From a virus, in IMG/VR virus record IMGVR_UViG_3300044678_000886, positions 1 to 42,206 of that record: a DNA stretch of 42,206 nucleotides. One strand, given 5' to 3'. Each line of letters opens with the position of its first letter. The stretch's first letter is position 1. The notes under the pieces are model-generated. The model did not search any database. It was not told where the DNA came from and saw nothing but the letters and a program-made list of their open reading frames with translations. Positions 1 through 7,318 of this stretch are shown one piece after another. The position numbers and the translations under genes are program-made.

Positions 1-2
1 CT

Positions 3-131
3 GAAAAGTCAGTAAGCATTGCCTTGACTGGTAGCAAGTACAAGTCAGGTGGAGCCATGGCTCGAAAGAAAAAAGGCGGAATTGTTCGTAAACCAAAAGC
101 TACTATCAGATACAAACGAGGCGCAAAATGA
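3..131 (+). CDS. 3' end of a gene cut by the window edge; basic C-terminus
   Basis: The frame is open from the left edge to a TGA at 129-131, giving the last 42 residues of a protein. The visible end is basic, with three consecutive lysines followed by Gly-Gly and further Lys/Arg. An internal ATG at 57 could instead start a separate 24-residue gene, but nothing resembling a strong Shine-Dalgarno precedes it apart from GGTGGAG, so continuation of an upstream gene is equally likely. The stop overlaps the next start as ATGA, so the two are probably translationally coupled. Function not recognised. Confidence 0.45.
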   Translation, partial: EKSVSIALTGSKYKSGGAMARKKKGGIVRKPKATIRYKRGAK

Positions 132-352
132 AAAAGAAAGAGAAGCCTGTTACTCTTAAAGTTGGTGGAACTGGTCATAAAGTTTCTAAGAAAAAAGACC
201 AGGTCATTGTTGACCACTTAGGCCAAAAAACAGGCAAGTACGATAAGATTAATCTAACTAAAGTTGGTGGGTCAAAAACTGTCAAGCAAGGTGTAAAGGC
301 AGTTAAAGATTGGCACAGTAAGCCAAGCAACTCCCACAAGAAGGGTAAGTAA
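128..352 (+). CDS. Lysine-rich small protein of unknown function
   Basis: 74 residues, of which 21 are lysine (about 28%), with no hydrophobic segment and no cysteine. The sequence opens with KKK and ends HKKGK, with a central stretch of alternating Lys and beta-branched residues. It starts inside the previous stop (ATGA) and its stop shares one base with the next start (TAATG), so it sits in a tightly coupled run of tiny genes just ahead of the neck and tail module. A charge this high suggests binding to nucleic acid or to an acidic virion surface, but this is inference only. No family recognised. Confidence 0.6.
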   Translation: MKKKEKPVTLKVGGTGHKVSKKKDQVIVDHLGQKTGKYDKINLTKVGGSKTVKQGVKAVKDWHSKPSNSHKKGK

Positions 353-492
353 TGCCAAGCGGAACTAACCCATGTTGGGACGGATATGTTCAAGTAGGAT
401 TCAAGAACAAAGATGGTAAAAAAGTGCCAAACTGTGTTCCTGAAGGTAAGGGTAAAACCAAAGTAGCTAAACCTAAGAAAGGCAAAAAATAA
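352..492 (+). CDS. 46-residue protein with CWxGY...VPNCVP motif
   Basis: Short protein starting at TAATG. Residues 8-10 are CWD, followed by GYVQVG and, after a Lys/Asn/Asp-Gly turn, VPNCVP; the tail is a run of Lys, Gly and Pro. The pattern C-W-x-G-Y-x-x-x-G-x-K...V-P-N-C-V-P is one I recall as recurring in many phage and environmental virus proteins, often near capsid or portal genes, though its function is not known to me. The two cysteines could form a disulphide or a metal site. The tail is lysine-rich like its neighbours. The gene is coupled on both sides by one-base overlaps. Confidence 0.6.
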   Translation: MPSGTNPCWDGYVQVGFKNKDGKKVPNCVPEGKGKTKVAKPKKGKK

Positions 493-632
493 TGTGCGCT
501 ACCTGTGGCTGTGGTAAGCCAAAAGACAAGCACGGCATGAAAACTGTAAAAGCAGCAAATAAAAAGTTTGCTAAGAAGGCAGCTCCTGCAAAGGGCAAGA
601 AGTCTTCTATGGTAAGAAAAAAAGGCATGTAA
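492..632 (+). CDS. Small Cys-motif, lysine-rich protein
   Basis: 46 residues. Cysteines 2, 5 and 7 form an N-terminal C-x2-C-x-C motif followed by GKPKDKHG, and the remainder is rich in Lys and Ala. The same C-x-C-G-K motif recurs in the 18-residue gene directly downstream, which suggests duplication of a metal-binding or disulphide-forming cap. Start and stop overlap the neighbouring genes by one base (TAATG). No family recognised; a virion-associated role is only suggested by position beside the neck and tail genes. Confidence 0.5.
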   Translation: MCATCGCGKPKDKHGMKTVKAANKKFAKKAAPAKGKKSSMVRKKGM

Positions 633-688
633 TGCCAGAGTGCAAATGCGGCAACTGCGGTTGCGGAAAGAAGGACCCTAATGGCTAA
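632..688 (+). CDS. 18-residue cysteine-rich mini-protein
   Basis: The reading frame encodes 18 residues with four cysteines at positions 4, 6, 9 and 11 (C-x-C-x2-C-x-C) followed by GKKDPNG. It begins at a TAATG junction with the upstream gene and overlaps the next start by eight bases, so it fits the coupled chain. The pattern resembles a metallothionein-like or zinc-knuckle fragment and repeats the motif at the start of the preceding gene. At this length it could also be only a translational coupler. Below the size cut-off of ordinary gene finders. Confidence 0.35.
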   Translation: MPECKCGNCGCGKKDPNG

Positions 689-911
689 ACCATTTGAAAA
701 GGGAAAGTACACAGAAGACAAAGATAAAAAGAAAGACGCCAAGATGCTCAAAAAGACTGGTTTTGATAAAGACGAAAAGGCCAAGTTTGAGAAGGCTGAT
801 AAGGCTCACGGCAAGAAGAAGAAGCCAAAGACCATGGCTGAAGATAAGAAGATTGACGCAAAAATTATTAAGAAAGTAAAGAAGTCCGATAAGGACGACA
901 AAAAGAAGTAG
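681..911 (+). CDS. Extremely lysine-rich acidic/basic protein
   Basis: 76 residues, of which 31 are lysine (about 41%), interspersed with Asp and Glu, with no cysteine and few hydrophobics. The composition suggests an intrinsically disordered, DNA- or RNA-binding polypeptide. It is the last gene of the first cassette: its stop lies eight bases before a strong GC-rich terminator. The start overlaps the 18-residue gene. No family recognised; possibly a virion-packaged nucleic-acid neutralising protein, by inference from composition and from position between head and tail genes. Confidence 0.55.
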   Translation: MAKPFEKGKYTEDKDKKKDAKMLKKTGFDKDEKAKFEKADKAHGKKKKPKTMAEDKKIDAKIIKKVKKSDKDDKKK

Positions 912-919
912 AAGCTTGG

Positions 920-941
920 GCCCCCGAAAGGGGGCCTTTTG
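920..941 (+). terminator. Intrinsic terminator closing the first cassette
   Basis: A 7-bp perfect stem GGCCCCC / GGGGGCC with a GAAA loop is followed directly by TTTT. It lies eight bases after the stop of the lysine-rich gene and about 80 bases before the next start, so it separates the mini-gene cassette from the neck and tail genes. Confidence 0.85.
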
Positions 942-1021
942 CTTTATTATTGAACTGATTCCATGCGGGAATCAAAGCTGTACCCCTTGCGTTCGACCCT
1001 GATACTCCATTGGAGATTGCT

Positions 1022-1186
1022 ATGTCCTATTTGTACAGAGACAAAGAAAGAAAAGTCTCAGAACCTACTGAAGCAGACTTTGCTCGAGGGTTCGCAGATG
1101 CAGCTACTGACCGTAAGGGTATTAGTTCATTTTGGGTAGGATTAGCCATAGGGGCGTTAGCAAGTAAAGTGGTACGGCGTAAATGA
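1022..1186 (+). CDS. Small single-pass membrane-like protein
   Basis: 54 residues, preceded by a GGAG ribosome-binding site ten bases upstream of the ATG. The N-terminal half is charged (DKERK); residues about 34-51 form a hydrophobic segment (WVGLAIGALA) flanked by a C-terminal RRK, consistent with one membrane helix oriented with the basic end inside. It overlaps the next gene as ATGA. It is the first gene after the terminator at 920-941. Function unknown; a holin-like role is not supported by position or by more than one helix. Confidence 0.55.
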   Translation: MSYLYRDKERKVSEPTEADFARGFADAATDRKGISSFWVGLAIGALASKVVRRK

Positions 1187-1512
1187 ACAATAAAGAATTA
1201 GTTCCCGCCCTCACTCAGTCTACTAAGACTTTAAACAAGCCTTTAACCCAAGCTTTGCGAAAAGACGCACTTTCTGCTGGGTGGCCTGTGGCATTAACAA
1301 AACAACTTCGTGTAGTGATTACAGATTCATCTATGGATGTTGAGTATCCAGAAAACATCTCTTCAAGAGTAGAGAATTTAGAGTACGGCGATGGGGTTAC
1401 TCCTCCTAGCCCTGTGTTTAGAAAATTTGCAAAAGCAAACAAAACTAAAATTGAAAATTCTCTTGTAGATACATCTATAGATTATCTATTTGACCAGGGG
1501 GTTCTTCCATGA
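1183..1512 (+). CDS. Probable neck / head-tail connector protein
   Basis: 109 residues, coupled on both sides by ATGA overlaps. The sequence is soluble with a mixed helix/strand character and no recognised motif. In contractile-tailed phages the genes just ahead of the tail terminator and sheath normally encode neck (head completion or connector) proteins, and the size fits. The functional call therefore rests on order: this gene, then the 203-residue protein, sheath, tube. Not identified by sequence similarity. Confidence 0.5.
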   Translation: MNNKELVPALTQSTKTLNKPLTQALRKDALSAGWPVALTKQLRVVITDSSMDVEYPENISSRVENLEYGDGVTPPSPVFRKFAKANKTKIENSLVDTSIDYLFDQGVLP

Positions 1513-2120
1513 GTTTTATTATTGCTGAAGACCAAGCATTAAAAACTTTAATGCAGGGAATAGTTGTATCAGATGAAAAAAATAACACTCGCTCTGTACA
1601 AGCATGGTTCTCTAACCCTGACCCAGAATTAAGAAATCAATCGTATCCTTATGTAACAATTGAATTAATTGGCGTAGAATGGGCTAACTATAGACAAGCA
1701 TCTGGTTTTTTTATTGATAACGATAGACAAGGAACTGTATCACCTTCAAGCGGAGAAGTTTTTGAATATGAAGTTCCAGCTGCTTGGGATTTGATGTATC
1801 AAATAACTAGTTATTCTCGCCACCCTCGTCACGACAGAGCAATAATTGCTCATTTATTAAATAATGATTTTGTTGCTAACAGAGGATTTTTACCAGTGCC
1901 AAATGAGCTAGGAACTCAAACTTCCTACAGGCACATCATCCTACAAGATTTCGCTAAACGAGACACAGTAGAAGACGGACGTCGGTTATTCCGAAACGTG
2001 TTCACTGTTCTTGTAACAAGCGAAAGTACCCCAACTAGCGGAGATTCCGTTGCTTGGGTAGAGGAAGTACTGATAAACGAAAACCCAACGAACATCCCAT
2101 CCGGACTATCAGAAGTTTAA
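1509..2120 (+). CDS. Probable tail terminator / tail completion protein
   Basis: 203 residues. The central part alternates strands and helices and contains YPYVTIELIG near residues 46-55 and a segment beginning WDLMYQITSY that resembles the core of tail terminator folds (T4 gp15 or lambda gpU type), where strands are followed by a long helix with a variable loop between. It lies immediately before the sheath gene, the usual place for the tail terminator or neck protein in myoviruses. ATGA overlap with the upstream gene; a 40-base gap with an AAGGAG site leads to the sheath. Function inferred mainly from order. Confidence 0.5.
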   Translation: MSFIIAEDQALKTLMQGIVVSDEKNNTRSVQAWFSNPDPELRNQSYPYVTIELIGVEWANYRQASGFFIDNDRQGTVSPSSGEVFEYEVPAAWDLMYQITSYSRHPRHDRAIIAHLLNNDFVANRGFLPVPNELGTQTSYRHIILQDFAKRDTVEDGRRLFRNVFTVLVTSESTPTSGDSVAWVEEVLINENPTNIPSGLSEV

Positions 2121-2160
2121 TACTCGTAACCTAATGAAACTAAACTAAGGAGAACACCTA

Positions 2161-3648
2161 ATGTCTTACCTACGTCCTGGTGTGTATGTTGAGGAAACCC
2201 TCAATCCAATACCACCATTAGCGGGGCCATCATCAACTTCGGTTGCTGCATTTATTGGCGCTGCAGATAAGGGTCCTACAGACCCAACATTGGTTACTTC
2301 GTGGACTCAGTACACTAGCCTGTACGGTTCATGGGGTACTTTAAATACATTAACAACCGCTGTTTACTTATTCTTTGCAAACGGTGGAAACCAAGCTTGG
2401 ATTAAAAGAGTAACTGCTGGTGCTGCTGCTCCTGCAACACGTTCATTTGATGACCGTTCTGCAACAACAGACCCAACACTAACCATCTTTGCTAAAAACG
2501 CTGGTACTTGGGGAAATAGTGTTTACATCACAATCACTAACTCTTCACTAGCTAACCACTTTGATATAGCTGTGTTTAACGGTGGAACAACCTCAGCATT
2601 TCTTGCTGAACGTTTTACTGATTTAAACATGACAGTTGGAGATGCTCGTTATGCTCCTACTGCTATTAACAACACGTCAACTATCATTACAGCTGTAGAC
2701 GCAAACTCTGCAGCAACTGGCGCAACTAGAAATCCAGGCATCGTATCACTAGAGCCACTTGCAGCAGGAGCCAACGGTACAGCAGTAACAGAATCAGATA
2801 TTGCAAACGGAATGCCTGCTTTTGACACAGTAACAAGCCCATTAGTGCTTAACGCACCTGGAGTAGTTTCTTCAGCTGCTATTAACAACATCCTTTCTTA
2901 TGCTGAAGGACGCGACGACGTGTTTGTTGTTATTGATGGTATGAACGACACAGTAGCAAATCAAATGACACGTGCAGCTGCGTATACAAGCTCTTCTCTT
3001 GGAGCTGTGTATTACCCTAACTTAACTATTCCAAGCAACACTTCTTCAAGCCCAGGAGCTACAGAAACAGCTTTCTGCGGTGGAGCAATTGTTGGACAAT
3101 ACATCTCAACAGATGTGTCTCGTGGAGTATTCAAAGCACCAGCTGGTGTAAACAATAGAATTGCTGGAGCAGTTGCTGTTACTAAGTTGACTAACGCTAA
3201 CTTAGACACAATGAACAGTGCATCTGCGCCTGTAAACGCTATTCGATTTATCCCAGGTTCAGGAATTGTAGTAATGGGTTCTCGTACTCTTAAAGCAGGA
3301 TACGCAGACCGTTACGTACCAGTTCGTCGTTCCCTAATTTATCTACGCAAAGCGCTAACTGATTTAACAACCTTTGCAGTATTTGAACCTAACGATGCAG
3401 TACTATGGCGTCGTATCACAGCTTCTCTGGAAGGTTTCCTAACTGACTACTGGTCACAAGGCGGTCTACGTGGAGCAACCCCAGCAGATGCATTCTTTGT
3501 TAAGTGCGATAGCTCAACTAACCCACTTATCAAGGTAGACAATGGAGAAGTTAATATGGAAATTGGAGTGGCCCTCCAAAGACCAGCTGAATTCGTTGTA
3601 ATCAAAATCGGTCAGTATGATGGTGGCAGCACCGTCACTGTGGCGTAA
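2161..3648 (+). CDS. Contractile tail sheath protein
   Basis: 495 residues starting at an ATG with AAGGAG upstream. The N-terminus YLRPGVYVEE is the signature start of phage tail sheath proteins, followed by FIGAADKGP and a sheath-type insertion domain. The C-terminal region has the conserved fold-closing segment (RPAEFVVIKIGQ) and the VPVRR / WRRIT stretches typical of sheath domain I. In the virion it forms the contractile outer cylinder around the tail tube. The tube gene follows after 12 bases, as expected for myoviruses. Confidence 0.96.
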   Translation: MSYLRPGVYVEETLNPIPPLAGPSSTSVAAFIGAADKGPTDPTLVTSWTQYTSLYGSWGTLNTLTTAVYLFFANGGNQAWIKRVTAGAAAPATRSFDDRSATTDPTLTIFAKNAGTWGNSVYITITNSSLANHFDIAVFNGGTTSAFLAERFTDLNMTVGDARYAPTAINNTSTIITAVDANSAATGATRNPGIVSLEPLAAGANGTAVTESDIANGMPAFDTVTSPLVLNAPGVVSSAAINNILSYAEGRDDVFVVIDGMNDTVANQMTRAAAYTSSSLGAVYYPNLTIPSNTSSSPGATETAFCGGAIVGQYISTDVSRGVFKAPAGVNNRIAGAVAVTKLTNANLDTMNSASAPVNAIRFIPGSGIVVMGSRTLKAGYADRYVPVRRSLIYLRKALTDLTTFAVFEPNDAVLWRRITASLEGFLTDYWSQGGLRGATPADAFFVKCDSSTNPLIKVDNGEVNMEIGVALQRPAEFVVIKIGQYDGGSTVTVA

Positions 3649-3660
3649 GGAGAATAAAAC

Positions 3661-4254
3661 ATGGCCACCAGTAATATCTCGCGCTTTTCTAAACTTGCGA
3701 CAGACCCACTTCGCAGTTTTAGATTTTATGCGCAATTTACGCCTGCAGAAACTAAGGCGTATGCAACAAAAGACTTCACTACTTTTAGTGGAGGCTTTAC
3801 AAATATCTCTGGGTTATCTATTAACACACAGAGCATTGGATACCGTGAAGGTGGATACAACACTACGTTGCACCAAGTTCCAGGTATGACAACATTTTCA
3901 CCAGTTACCTTCCAAAGAGGAACACTGTTTGGAAATGACCAAGCAATCAACTGGATGCGTGGAATGTTCGCTGCAGCTTCTGGAGACGGTATCGCTGTAG
4001 GAGCAGGAACAAGTTCATTCCGTTGTGATGTTAACATCTGGGTTATGGACCATCCAGTTGCGGATAGTGGAGAAAACTCATTTAAGATGCGCTTCAAGAT
4101 TCACAACGCTTGGATTTCAAGCCTAAGCTACTCAGACCTAAACGCAACAGATAACCAAATTCTATTTGAAACAATGCAACTAGTACACGAAGGTCTTTCA
4201 GTCTCCTTTACAGGAGCAACTGGAGATGTTCGTGCTGGAGATGCAAAAGGTTAA
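3661..4254 (+). CDS. Tail tube protein (T4 gp19-like)
   Basis: 197 residues, with a GGAG ribosome site nine bases ahead of the ATG. The N-terminal DPLRSFRF followed by a strand and then a helix-turn (FSGGFTNISGLS), and the later QRGTLFG, match the T4 gp19 / phage T4 tube family, which stacks as hexameric rings inside the sheath. Length fits the family (T4 gp19 is about 160 residues). Position directly after the sheath supports the call. Confidence 0.92.
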   Translation: MATSNISRFSKLATDPLRSFRFYAQFTPAETKAYATKDFTTFSGGFTNISGLSINTQSIGYREGGYNTTLHQVPGMTTFSPVTFQRGTLFGNDQAINWMRGMFAAASGDGIAVGAGTSSFRCDVNIWVMDHPVADSGENSFKMRFKIHNAWISSLSYSDLNATDNQILFETMQLVHEGLSVSFTGATGDVRAGDAKG

Positions 4255-4279
4255 ACAAACTAACTAAGGAGAATAAATC

Positions 4280-5074
4280 GTGGCAGAACAATTAGTTACA
4301 GACCAGTCACTACTCGATAAATTGACCAAGAGTATTGAAGAGCCTGCAGTTGAAGTAAAGACTGTACCGCCTTCAAATTCAGAGGTGACTCTTCCCGGAG
4401 GATATATCAATCGGGAAGGGTCCCTAGTCAAATATGCAGAAGTGCGTGAATTGACGGGTGTAGATGAAGAAGCTATATCTAAAGCAGGTTCTATTGGAAG
4501 AGCATTGAACGTAATGCTACAACGAGGACTTGTTAGCTTAGGTATGGAGAAAGCCAACAAAGAAGACTTGGACAGCCTGTTATCAGGTGACCGAGATGCA
4601 ATTCTTGTTGGAATTCGATGCGTTACCTTTGGGTCTAAAGTTGATTTTAATATCACTTGCCCATTTTGTAAGACAGCTCTAGACGTAACAGTGGATATAA
4701 AAGACGGCATACCAGTGCGTGAACTTGCAGACCCTATTGAAGATAGAACCTTCGTCTATCAATCAAAATTAGGAGAAGTTCTTGTTAATTTACCTAACGG
4801 GTCAGTTCAAAGAAAACTCATGGAAAACACGGATAAAACCGTGGCAGAGTTAAACACAATGCTTCTTGCTGGATGCATTTCTACTATTAACGGAGCACCC
4901 TCTTTAGGAGCGGTTTCTGTATTAAAACTAGGAATGTCTGACAGAAGTAAAATCATTGAAGAAATTTTAACTCGTAATCCAGGACCCCGCCTCGGGGAGG
5001 TGAGTACGGCCTGTGAGGCATGTGGTGAAGATATAGCTATGCCACTGAGCCTGGCCGACTTGTTTCGTCTATAA
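4280..5074 (+). CDS. Tail assembly chaperone / gp26-like, zero-frame product
   Basis: 264 residues from a GTG start with AAGGAG ten bases upstream. Two zinc-binding-like CxxC pairs are visible: CPFC near residues 127-130, and CEAC near 247-250 close to the end, followed by LSLADLFRL. T4 gp26-like and other myovirus proteins between tube and tape measure share such cysteine pairs. This gene position normally encodes tail assembly chaperones, which coat the tape measure during tail assembly and are made in two lengths by ribosomal frameshifting. Here the zero frame ends at TAA 5072-5074, while a second frame continues (next entries). An inverted repeat (CTTCCCG/CGGGAAG, 4391-4418) lies inside the gene but has no clear role. 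Confidence 0.75.
   Translation: MAEQLVTDQSLLDKLTKSIEEPAVEVKTVPPSNSEVTLPGGYINREGSLVKYAEVRELTGVDEEAISKAGSIGRALNVMLQRGLVSLGMEKANKEDLDSLLSGDRDAILVGIRCVTFGSKVDFNITCPFCKTALDVTVDIKDGIPVRELADPIEDRTFVYQSKLGEVLVNLPNGSVQRKLMENTDKTVAELNTMLLAGCISTINGAPSLGAVSVLKLGMSDRSKIIEEILTRNPGPRLGEVSTACEACGEDIAMPLSLADLFRL
5063..5069 (+). promoter_or_regulatory. Candidate +1 ribosomal frameshift site (UUU CGU C)
   Basis: In the zero frame the end of the chaperone gene reads GAC TTG TTT CGT CTA TAA. A P-site tRNA-Phe on TTT can slip one base forward onto TTC with perfect pairing, after which translation continues GTC TAT AAA and on to TAG 5208-5210. TTT-CGT-C is the same core as the established +1 slip site of influenza A PA-X (UUU CGU C). 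Two codons later comes the zero-frame stop. Confidence 0.6.
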
Positions 5075-5210
5075 AGACGCGGATTATGAGAACCTGTTAG
5101 ACCAGTACGAATTTTTGACACGTTCGTTTCCAGGATGGACGTTAGAAGATATTCGTTCTTTATCAGTTAGAGAACGATTTAATTGGATTTCAAGAGCTAA
5201 ACGTAAATAG
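5067..5210 (+). CDS. C-terminal extension of tail assembly chaperone, made by +1 frameshift
   Basis: Open frame one base ahead of the chaperone gene. From the slip site it adds 47 residues, ending at TAG 5208-5210; with the 262 residues before the slip the fusion would be 309 residues. The added part contains FPGWTLEDIRSLSVRERFNW, a pattern of aromatic, Glu and Arg-Glu-Arg-aromatic residues that resembles the second domain of frameshifted tail chaperones in other phages. The frame opens after a TGA at 5046-5048 and has no ATG or GTG; the only TTG (5115) lies inside the conserved-looking part and lacks a ribosome site, so independent initiation is unlikely. The ORF ends 14 bases before the tape measure start. 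Confidence 0.65.
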   Translation, partial: VYKDADYENLLDQYEFLTRSFPGWTLEDIRSLSVRERFNWISRAKRK

Positions 5211-5218
5211 GAGGTGAT
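5209..5218 (+). promoter_or_regulatory. Near-perfect Shine-Dalgarno before tape measure gene
   Basis: AGGAGGTGAT, overlapping the stop of the frameshift extension, is complementary to the full anti-Shine-Dalgarno core of 16S rRNA and lies six bases before the ATG at 5225. It is one of the strongest ribosome sites in the window. Confidence 0.8.
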
Positions 5219-5224
5219 TAGCAA

Positions 5225-7318
5225 ATGAGTATTCTTAGTGGAATGAATCTTGGCGGTAGTGGGCAAGCTAAAAAAATTCAGCTAGTCACCGACCTACGTG
5301 AAGAATACAATAAATTAAATCAAGTTCTTCAAAAAACAAAAGAACTATCTGCGGACATTGCAGCTAATTTAAAAGCAGGAAAAGGAACTGGAGCTTTTGC
5401 CGTAGCAGGCGGAGGCGGACCTGGAGTTCCACAAATGCCTGGTGCTGGTTCTTTAGGAGGGTTTGTACAACCTCCTAATAGAAACCAACAAGCAGCTAAT
5501 GAATCATCTAGTGGTATGAGTTTTGGTGGGGCAGTAGCTAGAGCCCTTCCATACGCTGTAGCAGGTATTGGCCTTGCTGCAACAATGTTGCCTACAAATC
5601 AACAAGCAATTGAACGTAACTTTACTGAAGCACGTTTAAATTTTGTGTCTAACGGTGGAGCTCGAGGCATGATTCGTAACGCAATGCAAACTGGAACAGG
5701 AACCTCGCCGGAAGACGCAGCCCGTGCAGCAATGATGGGCATAAGCGCTGGAATGATTCCAGGATTTGGACAAAACGATTCTTTGTCCGCAGCTGCTTCA
5801 TTCTCAAATCTTGCGCCTGGCGTAGGTATACAAGGCGGTATGGCTGCTGCTATTGCTCTAAATCAAGCACCTAGCGTAAACAAACTTCGTATGATTGGTA
5901 TAAATGTACGAGGTGTCGATGGGTTTATGAGAAAACCTGAAGATATTGCTAACGATGTGTGGAAACAATTAACTAATGCAGCTGGTGGAAAGAAAATAAC
6001 AAAAGACGCTATTGCTCTATCTTTGCAACCAGGTAATGCTATTTCTTCTTTTTTAAATCAATACTTTGGCGAATCGCCAGAACTACGTATGGCTATTGCT
6101 AATGCACTTTATGTAAAAGGGTCTGGTGCAGAATTAGATAAAGAATCATTAGAAGCAAGCGGATTAATTCCAAAAATAGCTGTGAGCGAAGGAGAGAGAA
6201 ACGCAGCATCTTCCGATGTTGTTGCCTCTGCATCTGATTATCAAATTAAAGGAATTATAGAAGCTAACACGCTTCTTACAACGGGTGCTAAAAATTTTAA
6301 TAAACATGTAGACGACTTTGGTTACATTATTAAACAGTTCTCTAAAATAGAAACATTAGCGGGCGGAGGAAATAACGGACTTGGCGGGTTAATGGGTGGT
6401 ATAGGTGGCTTAGTTCTTAACGGACTAACTGCTTTCCTAGGAGCTCTATTTGGCGGCGGTGGTGGAAAAGGTGGCAAGTTTAAAAGGTTTGGGTTGCCAG
6501 CTCTTTTTGCAGCAGGTGCAACGTACGGAGTAAACAAAATATTTAATACAGATATGACTGACGAAGAGCCTGATGGTGGTCAGGGCGGTGGCGATGGCAA
6601 CGAAGCCATGTATACAGCAGTTAAACCTATAAGCGGAAGCCCTAGAATAACTAGTCCTTACGGTGAAGTAAGGCATTTGGTATTTAATGGAAAGAAAAGC
6701 CCATCTTACGGAAAACCTCATGGAGGAGTAGATTACGGAGTTGCTACAGGAACTCCAGTAATGGCTGTTAAAGATGGAATAGTACAGCCTACGGGTTATG
6801 ATTCTGACGGATTTGGTAACTATGTAAAAGTGTTACATGACGATGGGTACACAAGTTATTACGGACATTTGTCTAGCAAAGGCGTACCTGAAGGCTCCCA
6901 TATAAAAGCCGGACAAGTTATTGGTTTAAGCGGAAACTCAGGTAACAGTACTGGTCCTCATCTTCACTTTGAAGTACGAAGAGGTGAGTCTAAAGTAGAC
7001 CCACTCGGCTATTTAAGTGGAGCGGCTTCTTTAGACGCTAGTTCTGCTTCAAGTGTTTACGCAGCAACTTCTGCAGAAGGACTTGGAGTATCAGGCGTAT
7101 CGTTGTTTGATATGAAATCAGGAACGCCTTTATTTGCAAAAAGCGGTGGAGCTGGTGGAAGTGAAATTGGTGGTGGCAGCACCCACACTAACTACGGTGG
7201 AGTAGTTGTAAACATTAACGTACCTAAAGGAACTGCAATTGACGAAAAGAAACTTGCAAGAGAAGTTAAAAACATCCTTGTTAACGAAGATTCTATTAGA
7301 ATGGCGGTAAGTCGATAA
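5225..7318 (+). CDS. Tail tape measure protein with M23 peptidase domain
   Basis: 697 residues. The N-terminal part has a helical start (residues 10-55), a glycine-rich linker, and hydrophobic segments near 100-120 and 395-440 (long Gly/Ala/Leu stretches), as is usual for tape measure proteins that set tail length and help DNA cross the envelope. Residues about 470-600 form an M23 (LytM/lysostaphin-like) zinc peptidase: HGGVD gives H499 and D503, YGH gives H548, and HLHFEV gives H579 and H581. This domain would cut peptidoglycan cross-links during entry. The C-terminus has a strand and a helix (KLAREVKNIL). At roughly 1.5 A per residue a tail of about 100 nm is implied. Stop overlaps the next start (TAATG). 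Confidence 0.88.
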   Translation: MSILSGMNLGGSGQAKKIQLVTDLREEYNKLNQVLQKTKELSADIAANLKAGKGTGAFAVAGGGGPGVPQMPGAGSLGGFVQPPNRNQQAANESSSGMSFGGAVARALPYAVAGIGLAATMLPTNQQAIERNFTEARLNFVSNGGARGMIRNAMQTGTGTSPEDAARAAMMGISAGMIPGFGQNDSLSAAASFSNLAPGVGIQGGMAAAIALNQAPSVNKLRMIGINVRGVDGFMRKPEDIANDVWKQLTNAAGGKKITKDAIALSLQPGNAISSFLNQYFGESPELRMAIANALYVKGSGAELDKESLEASGLIPKIAVSEGERNAASSDVVASASDYQIKGIIEANTLLTTGAKNFNKHVDDFGYIIKQFSKIETLAGGGNNGLGGLMGGIGGLVLNGLTAFLGALFGGGGGKGGKFKRFGLPALFAAGATYGVNKIFNTDMTDEEPDGGQGGGDGNEAMYTAVKPISGSPRITSPYGEVRHLVFNGKKSPSYGKPHGGVDYGVATGTPVMAVKDGIVQPTGYDSDGFGNYVKVLHDDGYTSYYGHLSSKGVPEGSHIKAGQVIGLSGNSGNSTGPHLHFEVRRGESKVDPLGYLSGAASLDASSASSVYAATSAEGLGVSGVSLFDMKSGTPLFAKSGGAGGSEIGGGSTHTNYGGVVVNINVPKGTAIDEKKLAREVKNILVNEDSIRMAVSR

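Noticed and set aside
694-879. 61-codon frame inside the lysine-rich gene
   Set aside because: It lies one frame away from the better placed ATG at 681, and its Lys/Arg-rich product is a by-product of the same purine-rich DNA.
4391-4418. Inverted repeat CTTCCCG / CGGGAAG within the chaperone gene
   Set aside because: Only seven pairs with a 14-base loop inside coding sequence, with no supporting context.
4264-4710. 148-codon open frame on the - strand opposite the tail chaperone
   Set aside because: Entirely opposite a well supported gene, no ribosome site, and no other - strand gene exists in the window; it mirrors the codon pattern of the + strand gene.
5046-5210. Independent gene starting at TTG 5115 instead of a frameshift
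   Set aside because: No ribosome site precedes it and it would lose the first half of the conserved-looking part; kept as an alternative in the finding only.
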